A stretch of 64,000 nucleotides of DNA from Fusicatenibacter saccharivorans (GTDB lineage: Bacteria > Bacillota > Clostridia > Lachnospirales > Lachnospiraceae), in assembly GCF_027667425.1 (NCBI RefSeq), contig NZ_JAQEGR010000002.1:62001-126000 (forward strand), written 5' to 3'. The position numbers were made by a program, and so were the translations under genes. A model generated the notes under the pieces. It was not told the DNA's origin, did not search any database, and was given only the letters and a program-made list of their open reading frames with translations. Shown here piece by piece: positions 49,930-56,848 of this stretch. Positions within the stretch are counted from its first letter, which is position 1. Every line of letters begins with the position of its first letter.

Positions 49930-50772
49930 ATGAGAAGAAGAATTCAGGTAGAAGCAGAAAAACCACAATTCTGCGTCACAACAGGAATTACATTTGCACA
50001 GGCGGATGCCTGGTTTGGAAATACGGTGCAGGATTTGAAGCTGGATTTGATTTACCCGCGGGATAACACCAGAAAATATCCGTGTGTGGTATGGATTTGC
50101 GGAGGGGCCTGGATCCAGATGGACCGCTCAGCACATCTTGCCTATCTGTCCGTACTGGCACAGCAGGGATTCGTTGTTGCATCGGTAGAATACCGCACAA
50201 GCAATGAGGCAAAATTTCCGGCGCCGCTGCAGGATGTGAAAGCAGGAATCCGTTATCTGCGTGCACATGCCGATCGCTTCAACATTGATCCGGACCGCAT
50301 CGGTGTGATGGGAGAATCTGCGGGCGGTTATCTGACCTGCATGGCAGCGCTTGCGACAGATCCCGTTTATGATGTGGGAGAAAATCTGGAATATTCCAGT
50401 GCCGTACAGGCCGCCTGCCCGTGGTACCCGCCGACCGATTTCCGCGGATTCCCGTACAGTGATCCGGAGCAGTGTGCGGCATCTCCGGAATCCCTTCTGA
50501 TGGGCAAAAACGTGATGCGCCATCCGGAAGAAGCGCTCGCGTGCTGTCCGGTCAGCTTCGTGACAAAAGCCGCACCGCCGTTTCTGATCATCCACGGAGA
50601 GGATGACCATACCGTTCCGTTCGGACAGGGAGAGGAACTGCACGACGAACTGGAAAAAGCGGGATGTGACGTCACACTGCTTTCGATCGAGGATGCCGAC
50701 CACGCAGATCTTCGTTTCTTCCAGAAGGAAGTGTGGGACGAAATCTGTGCGTTCTTCCGCGCAAAACTGTAA
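49930..50772 (+). CDS. Alpha/beta-hydrolase esterase
   Basis: A 280-residue cytoplasmic alpha/beta hydrolase of the carboxylesterase/BD-FAE-like group. The oxyanion-hole region reads WICGGAW where HGGG is more usual; the nucleophile elbow is MGESAGG (Ser130), the acid is in HGEDDHTVPFG and the His in EDADHADL. Length fits the family. The ATG at 49930 follows GGGGG. It lies 72 bp after thrH with no terminator between, so it may be cotranscribed, though no functional link is apparent. Possible substrates are short-chain or sugar esters. Confidence 0.85.
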   Translation: MRRRIQVEAEKPQFCVTTGITFAQADAWFGNTVQDLKLDLIYPRDNTRKYPCVVWICGGAWIQMDRSAHLAYLSVLAQQGFVVASVEYRTSNEAKFPAPLQDVKAGIRYLRAHADRFNIDPDRIGVMGESAGGYLTCMAALATDPVYDVGENLEYSSAVQAACPWYPPTDFRGFPYSDPEQCAASPESLLMGKNVMRHPEEALACCPVSFVTKAAPPFLIIHGEDDHTVPFGQGEELHDELEKAGCDVTLLSIEDADHADLRFFQKEVWDEICAFFRAKL

Positions 50773-50940
50773 AAGAAGCAAAGGCAGAGTGAAAGTCCAG
50801 GAGATTTTCGCTCTGTTTTTTGATTGTTTGGGAGAATCTGTGGTGCAGCATTTTTTGCAGGATAAAGTCTACCCATCGGAGTTCTTTCCGTGTATAATGA
50901 ATACAGGAAAGATCACAATGTGAACAGGAAGGAGGCCGCC

Positions 50941-52527
50941 ATGGGAAGATTTTTAAATCCGGGAAATGAAGCATTTTCGGAAGTCATTCATTCAGAAATC
51001 TATGTAGATAAAACACCGCTTCTGGAATATACCAACAGAGTGATCAGTACTACATCAAAATTTATCTGCAGCAGCCGTCCGAGGCGTTTCGGAAAGTCAA
51101 TCACAGCGGAGATGCTGTCGGCATATTACAGCAAAGGCAGTGATTCCAGAGAACTGTTTGCGGACTATGCGATTCATAAGGCGGAGTCCTTTGAAAAACA
51201 TCTGAACCAGTATGATGTGATTCATTTTGATGTCCAGTGGTGCATGATGGATGCCGGAAATGCGGATTGCGTTGTGGAATATATCAATAACGGAATTCTG
51301 CAGGAACTGAAGGAAAAATACGGAGAACTGATTCCGGATACTGTGAAGACGGTTTATGGGGCGATGTCCTATATTAAGGCTGCTGCGGGAAACAAATTTG
51401 TTGTCATCATCGATGAATGGGATGTACTGATCCGAGATGAAGCGCAGAACCATAAAGTGCAGGAAGAATATATTGATTTTTTAAGAGGCATGTTCAAAGG
51501 ATCGGAACCGTCAAAATATATTGCACTGGCGTATCTGACAGGAATTCTGCCGATCAAGAAATTAAAGACACAGTCCGCCCTCAACAATTTCGAAGAATTC
51601 ACCATGCTGGATGCAGGAAGAATGGCACCGTATGTTGGCTTTACAGAAGCGGAAGTGCATGATTTATGCGACCGGTACGGACAGAACTATGAACAGGTGA
51701 AATCATGGTATGATGGATATTCTCTGGAAGGGTATCAGGTATATAATCCCAAAGCCGTTGTCAGCCTGATGCTGAACGGAAAATATAAAAGCTACTGGTC
51801 CAATACCGGCAGCTATGAAGCAATCGTGCCACTGATTAACATGAATTTCGACGGACTGCGGGCGGCAATTATAGAAATGATGTCGGGGGCCGCCGTGGAT
51901 GTGGATGTGACATCTTTCCAGAATGATACCGTAAGCTTCGCCAACCGGGATGATGTACTGACGTATCTGATCCACTTGGGATATCTGGCTTACGATCAGG
52001 ACAGGGAGCAGGTTTTTATTCCAAATGAGGAAATCAGACATGAATTAAACAATGCGGTGAAACGCAATAAATGGAATGAAATGATTACTTTTCAGAAGGA
52101 ATCCGCAGATTTGCTGGATGCAACCCTGGATATGGATGAAAAAGCGGTAGCAGATGGGATAGAGCGAATTCATCAGGAGTACAGTTCGGTGATCCAATAT
52201 AATGATGAAAATTCCCTGAGCAGCGTGCTTACGATAGCATATTTAAGCTCTATGCAGTATTATTTCCAACCCGTAAGAGAGCTGCCGACCGGACGCGGTT
52301 TTGCAGATTTTGTTTATCTTCCGAAACCGGAATACAGAACAAGTTATCCGGCGCTGCTGGTAGAACTTAAGTGGAACAAAAGCACAGATACCGCCATAGA
52401 GCAGATCTGGGATAAAAAATATCCGGATTCTATTCTGGAATATACAGGAAATATTCTTCTGGTGGGAATTAACTACAATAAAAAGACGAAAGAACATGAG
52501 TGCAGGATTGAAAAGATAAAAAGATAG
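50941..52527 (+). CDS. AAA-ATPase-like protein with C-terminal PD-(D/E)XK nuclease domain
   Basis: A 528-residue protein of the AAA-ATPase-like (PF09820) plus PDDEXK_9 (PF08011) architecture. The N-terminal half opens FLNPGNEAFSEVIHSEIYVDKTPLLEYTNRVI and has a P-loop variant SRPRRFGKSITAEML (about 41-55) and a Walker B-like VVIIDEWDVLIRD. The C-terminal part carries GRGFADFVYLP...ALLVELKWNKSTD, where D and E-x-K form the nuclease motif. This family is highly amplified in gut anaerobes and its function is unresolved; suggestions include mobile-element or defence roles. GAAGGAGGCC precedes the ATG. It is flanked by its own terminator. Confidence 0.9.
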   Translation: MGRFLNPGNEAFSEVIHSEIYVDKTPLLEYTNRVISTTSKFICSSRPRRFGKSITAEMLSAYYSKGSDSRELFADYAIHKAESFEKHLNQYDVIHFDVQWCMMDAGNADCVVEYINNGILQELKEKYGELIPDTVKTVYGAMSYIKAAAGNKFVVIIDEWDVLIRDEAQNHKVQEEYIDFLRGMFKGSEPSKYIALAYLTGILPIKKLKTQSALNNFEEFTMLDAGRMAPYVGFTEAEVHDLCDRYGQNYEQVKSWYDGYSLEGYQVYNPKAVVSLMLNGKYKSYWSNTGSYEAIVPLINMNFDGLRAAIIEMMSGAAVDVDVTSFQNDTVSFANRDDVLTYLIHLGYLAYDQDREQVFIPNEEIRHELNNAVKRNKWNEMITFQKESADLLDATLDMDEKAVADGIERIHQEYSSVIQYNDENSLSSVLTIAYLSSMQYYFQPVRELPTGRGFADFVYLPKPEYRTSYPALLVELKWNKSTDTAIEQIWDKKYPDSILEYTGNILLVGINYNKKTKEHECRIEKIKR

Positions 52528-52546
52528 AAAACCGAATGCTGAGAGG

Positions 52547-52592
52547 AAAAACGTCATATCATGGACAACGGAATTCATGATATGACGTTTTT
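52547..52592 (+). terminator. Terminator of the AAA/PDDEXK gene
   Basis: AAAAACGTCATATCATG (52547-52563) pairs perfectly with 52576-52592, ending in TTTTT; a 17-bp stem. Confidence 0.9.
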
Positions 52593-52660
52593 GTAAATAT
52601 TTCAGTCGATACGAAATAGGAATGAACGATTAGATTTTAGAAATTTTTTAAAAAAAGTCC

Positions 52661-52691
52661 TTGATCGGTAGCAACTCCCGGGTGATAAGCT
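52661..52691 (+). promoter_or_regulatory. MerR-type promoter of the aldo/keto reductases
   Basis: TTGATC (52661-52666), a 19-bp spacer and TAAGCT (52686-52691). The long spacer is the hallmark of MerR-activated promoters, and it contains the operator ATCGGTAGCAACTCCCGGGT (52664-52683), which matches the site upstream of the MerR gene at 18 of 20 bases. Confidence 0.75.
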
Positions 52692-52756
52692 AAAGCTACA
52701 AAGACAGGGAAATAACAAAATATCACACATCAAAATAAAACAGGGAGGTTATGATG

Positions 52757-53599
52757 ATGAACTTTACATTAAGCAATCAGGTACAGATCCCGGCAGTGGG
52801 AATCGGAACTTTTATGATGACACCAGACCAGGCAGAGCAGGCGGTTGTGGACGCATTAGCCTGCGGATACCGCATGATCGACACGGCACAGGCTTACATG
52901 AATGAGCGCGCGGTCGGACGCGGAATCAAAAGATCCGGTGTGGCAAGAGAGGACATTTTCATCTCCACCAAAATCTGGGTAAGCCAGTATCTGACAGAAG
53001 GAACCGTAGAAAAGAGTCTGGAACTGCTTGGAACCGACTACATCGATCTGATGTTTATCCATCAGCCTGCAGGCGATTTCATGGCAGGATACCGTAAACT
53101 GGAAAAGGCATACAAAGAGGGCAAAATCAAATCGATCGGTATTTCCAATTTCCAGGGCGAAAAGTTGAAAAAGCTGCTGGATGAGTGCGAGATCAAACCG
53201 CATGTGATCCAGATGGAAGCACATCCGTATTACCGCGATGAAGAAACCATCGCAGCACTTGCACCGTGCGGCTGCTGCGTGATGGCATGGTATCCGTTAG
53301 GACACGGCGATCATGCACTGCTTGAGGAGCCGGTTGTCAAAGAGCTTGCGGAAAAATATGGAAAGAGCACCGCACAGGTCATCTTAAGATGGCATACACA
53401 GGTTGGAAACATCGTCATCCCGGGATCGACCAATCCGGAGCACATCAAGGTAAACCTCGATATCTTTGATTTCGAACTGACGGAAGAAGAGATGAAACAA
53501 ATGGCAGGCCTGAACAAAAACGTGCGCTACTATTACCCGGATGAAGAGAAACTGGCAGCATACGCGAATATGAAGATTGATCTGGACAGCCAGAAATAA
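52757..53599 (+). CDS. Aldo/keto reductase
   Basis: A 280-residue NADPH-dependent aldo/keto reductase of the TIM-barrel family. The catalytic tetrad is complete in this numbering: Asp42 and Tyr47 (IDTAQAYMNE), Lys72 (ISTKIW) and His102 (LMFIHQPAGD). The NADP-binding C-terminus has IPGSTNPEHIKVNLDIFDFELTEEEM. It reduces aldehydes or ketones to alcohols. Three in-frame ATGs occur; the third, at 52757, gives best spacing to GGGAGG. A MerR-type promoter drives it, and a second reductase follows after 74 bp. Aldehyde detoxification is the likely role, with no direct proof of substrate. Confidence 0.92.
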   Translation: MNFTLSNQVQIPAVGIGTFMMTPDQAEQAVVDALACGYRMIDTAQAYMNERAVGRGIKRSGVAREDIFISTKIWVSQYLTEGTVEKSLELLGTDYIDLMFIHQPAGDFMAGYRKLEKAYKEGKIKSIGISNFQGEKLKKLLDECEIKPHVIQMEAHPYYRDEETIAALAPCGCCVMAWYPLGHGDHALLEEPVVKELAEKYGKSTAQVILRWHTQVGNIVIPGSTNPEHIKVNLDIFDFELTEEEMKQMAGLNKNVRYYYPDEEKLAAYANMKIDLDSQK

Positions 53600-53673
53600 A
53601 ATAAATACGGTCTGCCGAAGATGGAAGAGCATGTGTTTACTGCATTTATTCAATAAGAAAGGGGAAACAAAAA

Positions 53674-54543
53674 ATGGAATATAAAGTATTGACAAATAGT
53701 GTAAAAATGCCGATGGAGGGTTTTGGAGTTTTTCAGGTAAGAGATAAAGAAGAGTGTAAAGAATCTGTTTTAAATGCCATCCGGGCGGGCTATCGTCTGA
53801 TCGACACAGCGGCTTCCTACACGAATGAAGACGCCGTTGGGGAAGCTGTCTGTGAGGCGATTGCGGAAGGAATCTGTACCCGCGAAGAGCTGTTCATCAC
53901 ATCCAAGATGTGGGTGCAGGATATGCAGAATTATGAAATGGCAAAGAAAGCCATCGACCATTCAATTGAGACACTGGGCGTGGAATATCTTGATCTTTAT
54001 CTTCTGCACCAGGCAATGAAAGATTATTTCAGCGCATGGCGTGCCATGGAAGATGCATACAAAGAAGGAAAGTTAAGAGCCATCGGTGTTTCCAATTTTT
54101 ATCCGCATGTGCTGACCAACTTCTGCGAAACGGTAGCGATCCGTCCGATGGTAAACCAGATTGAAATGCATCCGTACTTCGCACAGGAGTCTGCATTAAA
54201 AGTCATGGAAGAGTACCAGATCGTGCCGGAGGCATGGGCACCGCTCGGCGGAGGACGCCACAATCCGTTTGACAACGAGATGGTAAAAGAAATCGCTGCC
54301 GCACACAGAAAGACCGTAGGACAGGTAGTTCTGCGCTGGAATGTACAGCGCGGCGTTGTAGTCATTCCGAAATCGGTTCACAAAGCGAGAATCGAAGAGA
54401 ATTTCCAGATATGGGATTTTACACTGACTGAAGAGGAGATGCAGAAAATCAGTTCACTGGATCTTGGCTATCAGGGAACTGCGGTCAAGCATTTTGATCC
54501 GGAATTTGTTAAAATGTGCAATACCAGAAAGATCCACGAATAA
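53674..54543 (+). CDS. Aldo/keto reductase
   Basis: A 289-residue paralog of the preceding enzyme, with the tetrad Asp44, Tyr49 (IDTAASYTNE), Lys78 (FITSKMW) and His112 (LYLLHQAMKD). The NADP segment IPKSVHKARIEENFQIWDFTLTEEEM is intact. AAAGGGG precedes its ATG, and it shares the first gene's promoter. Different loops suggest another substrate range. A remnant of an iron-containing alcohol dehydrogenase lies directly downstream, so the original operon may have held three reductases for aldehydes. Confidence 0.92.
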   Translation: MEYKVLTNSVKMPMEGFGVFQVRDKEECKESVLNAIRAGYRLIDTAASYTNEDAVGEAVCEAIAEGICTREELFITSKMWVQDMQNYEMAKKAIDHSIETLGVEYLDLYLLHQAMKDYFSAWRAMEDAYKEGKLRAIGVSNFYPHVLTNFCETVAIRPMVNQIEMHPYFAQESALKVMEEYQIVPEAWAPLGGGRHNPFDNEMVKEIAAAHRKTVGQVVLRWNVQRGVVVIPKSVHKARIEENFQIWDFTLTEEEMQKISSLDLGYQGTAVKHFDPEFVKMCNTRKIHE

Positions 54544-54566
54544 AACAGGGCGGTTTGGTTTCCAAC

Positions 54567-54782
54567 TGCTGTAAGATCATTTTTGCACAGGCAGACGTTG
54601 CGTTCCTGGATCCAGAATATTCGATGTCTGTACCATTCCAGTAGGTCATTTCCGGTGCGTTTGATACCTTAAGCTATGCAATGGAAACATATTTCGGCAA
54701 ACCGGAGGAAAACAATCTGTCCGATGATATCAATGAGGCACTTGCGGCAGAACTGCTGAAAGGAAAAACATATAACTCTTAA
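54567..54782 (+). pseudogene. Iron-containing alcohol dehydrogenase remnant
   Basis: Reading this frame gives ADVAFLDPEYSMSVPFQ, a TAG stop, then VISGAFDTLSYAMETYFGKPEEN and NNLSDDINEALAAELL, which match the mid part of iron-containing (BdhA-type) alcohol dehydrogenases around the metal-binding histidine region. The first and last parts are missing, and the in-frame stop and lack of start show it is not functional. About 72 codons remain. It follows the second aldo/keto reductase after 24 bp. Confidence 0.75.
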
Positions 54783-54823
54783 AATTTCTTGCAGGATTTC
54801 ACCCTGTGTGGTACATTATAGTT

Positions 54824-54887
54824 ATGAATTGCGGTGGCCGTCTTCGGACAACACCTTGAAAGAGCCTGATGCGTCAGGCTCTTTTTA
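54824..54887 (+). ncRNA. Candidate small RNA ending in an intrinsic terminator
   Basis: A possible promoter TTGCAG (54789-54794)-N17-TACATT (54812-54817) precedes about 64 nt with a UUCG-capped hairpin (GTC-TTCG-GAC, outer GGTG/CACC) and then a strong terminator stem. The terminator serves no intact upstream gene in a way that explains this spacing, since the alcohol dehydrogenase remnant ended 40 bp earlier. Evidence is structural only. Confidence 0.3.
54860..54887 (+). terminator. Terminator after the reductase genes
   Basis: AAGAGCCTGA (54860-54869) pairs with TCAGGCTCTT (54874-54883) around GCG T and is followed by T residues. The gap 54888-55029 shows no further feature. Confidence 0.9.
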
Positions 54888-55029
54888 TTACAGGTTTTAG
54901 CTTGCTTATTTAATTGAAGTGGCTAACATGGGGCTGCCCTTGGTGTGCAAGAAGTAGAAAGCAATAAAATAAAAACAATAATGACAATATCTAAGCCAGA
55001 GGCCTAGGTGTTATTTTTAGCAAGTATTA

Positions 55030-55057
55030 TTGCAGAATATCAGGTGCTTATTATAAC
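55030..55057 (+). promoter_or_regulatory. Promoter of the orphan solute-binding protein
   Basis: TTGCAG (55030-55035), 16 bp, TATAAC (55052-55057), about 33 bp before the ATG at 55091. No regulator repeat was identified. Confidence 0.5.
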
Positions 55058-55090
55058 AAATAGAAAGAGGAAATGAGACAGGGGAAAAGA

Positions 55091-56764
55091 ATGAAGAAAA
55101 AAACAACAATATTATTACTGGCAGGGAGTCTGATGATAGCTGGAATAGCTGCTCTCCTGTACCAGAGCCAGAACAGCAGAAATCAGATCCGTCATTATAC
55201 GGCCTTTTTTTCAACAACAGGGGAAGAGATCACTTCGGATAATGATATGAAAAAGAAGATCGCTGAACAGATCGGAGCCGATTGTGAAGAAACATGGCTG
55301 AAAGGACAGACAAAGGATAATGCACTGAATGCTTATATTGCAGCCGGCGAGTATCCGGATTTTATTTCCGGCGAAAGTAAATTATATGATGCAGGAGCAC
55401 TGATTCCCATTGACGAATACTGGGACAATTATCCCAATATAAAAAATTATCTGACAGAGGAACAGTGGGACCTGTTTCGGCAGGCAGACGGACATATCTA
55501 CTGGATTCCACAATTCGGAGTTTCACAGGGACAGGACACGGAAGTAATCCACAGCGGAGAAGCTTTCTGGATTCAGACAAGAGTTTTGAAATGGGCAGAC
55601 TATCCGGAAATCACGACGGTGGATGAATATTTTGATCTTCTGGAACGGTATCAGGAAGCAAATCCCTGTCTGGAAAATGGAACACCGAATATTCCGTTTG
55701 CTATTTTATGCGATGACTGGAGATACTTTTGTCTGGAGAATGTTCCTCAATTTCTGGATGGATATCCGAATGATGGGAGCTGCATCGTAGATCCAGATAC
55801 ACTGCAGGTCATTGACTATAATACAACACCGACAGCCAAAAGATACTATCAGAAATTAAATGAAGAATACAAAAAAGGAATGATCAGCCCGGAAACATTT
55901 CTGGATACTTATGAAGAATATCTGGATAAGCTGTCCACAGGTGCTGTTCTTGGTATGGTGGATCAAAGATGGCAGTTTTATTATGCCATACAGACAGCGT
56001 ATGATTCCGGAAATCTGCGCAGTTATGGATGTGATTATGTGCCACTTCCGATAACAATAGACAAAAAAGTAAAGAATCAGTGGCATACGGCAAGATCAGC
56101 AGAGCTGGATACCGCGTCAGGACTTTCTATTACCATTTCCTGTGAAGACCCGGAAGGGGCAATGCAGTTTGTAAATAACCTCCTTGATCCGGAGATTACG
56201 AAATTACGTTTCTGGGGAGAAGAAAATCTGGATTATTCGATAGACGAAAACGGAATATTTTATCTGAATGAGGAGCAGGGCGTAAGGGTAAATGATCGGA
56301 AACTGAAAAAGACGCATTTTTGTACATATTCCTATTTTCCAAGGAGTGAAGGAATGCTGTCAGATGGAATCAATGCATTTTCGCCGGAAAATCAACCGGT
56401 AGAATTCTGGAAAAGCCAGCCCCGGGATATACAGGAATGTTTTGAGGCGTATGGAGTAACAAACTATGTAGATATGCTTGGGAGAAATGATGCGCCGGGA
56501 GTGTGGTATCCCATGTATTCGTATACCAATTCACTGACATCAAATACACAGGCAGGACAGACACTGGAACGGATGGATGAAGTAAAACACCGGTGGCTTC
56601 CGCAGGTGATTCTGGCACAGAATTTTGAAGAAACATGGAATTCCTATATGGAAGCATACAACGCATGCGATCCACAGAGCTATTTTGAGGATTTACAGAA
56701 AGAGCTCGATCAACGAATGAACAAAAAGAATAGCAATTTTTGCATATTGAATGACAAGAACTAA
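55091..56764 (+). CDS. Orphan extracellular solute-binding protein, LplA-like
   Basis: A 557-residue binding protein at the head of the xylan locus. Residues about 1-25 (MKKKTTILLLAGSLMIAGIAALLYQ) are an uncleaved or signal-type hydrophobic segment; no lipobox cysteine is seen, unlike the other binding proteins in this window. The family pattern AAGEYPDFISGESKLYDAGALIPIDEYWDNYPNIKNYL and a late EETWNSYMEAYNACDP helix match LplA-type carbohydrate-binding proteins. No LplB/YtcP permeases or ATPase lie nearby, so it works with transport proteins encoded elsewhere or as a surface binder. The ATG at 55091 is preferred over 55073 because GGGG sits 6 bp ahead. A hairpin separates it from GH115. Confidence 0.85.
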   Translation: MKKKTTILLLAGSLMIAGIAALLYQSQNSRNQIRHYTAFFSTTGEEITSDNDMKKKIAEQIGADCEETWLKGQTKDNALNAYIAAGEYPDFISGESKLYDAGALIPIDEYWDNYPNIKNYLTEEQWDLFRQADGHIYWIPQFGVSQGQDTEVIHSGEAFWIQTRVLKWADYPEITTVDEYFDLLERYQEANPCLENGTPNIPFAILCDDWRYFCLENVPQFLDGYPNDGSCIVDPDTLQVIDYNTTPTAKRYYQKLNEEYKKGMISPETFLDTYEEYLDKLSTGAVLGMVDQRWQFYYAIQTAYDSGNLRSYGCDYVPLPITIDKKVKNQWHTARSAELDTASGLSITISCEDPEGAMQFVNNLLDPEITKLRFWGEENLDYSIDENGIFYLNEEQGVRVNDRKLKKTHFCTYSYFPRSEGMLSDGINAFSPENQPVEFWKSQPRDIQECFEAYGVTNYVDMLGRNDAPGVWYPMYSYTNSLTSNTQAGQTLERMDEVKHRWLPQVILAQNFEETWNSYMEAYNACDPQSYFEDLQKELDQRMNKKNSNFCILNDKN

Positions 56765-56775
56765 ATAGTCCGAAG

Positions 56776-56826
56776 GCCCCTATTTGTTTACAATGGTGAT
56801 AACCAGTAAACAGATGGGGGCTTTTT
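56776..56826 (+). terminator. Attenuator/terminator between the binding protein and GH115
   Basis: GCCCCTATTTGTTTAC (56776-56791) pairs with GTAAACAGATGGGGGC (56806-56821) with two mismatches, then five T residues. No promoter is visible in the 22 bp before GH115, so read-through is needed. Confidence 0.8.
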
Positions 56827-56848
56827 ATAAAATACGGGAGGGAATCCT

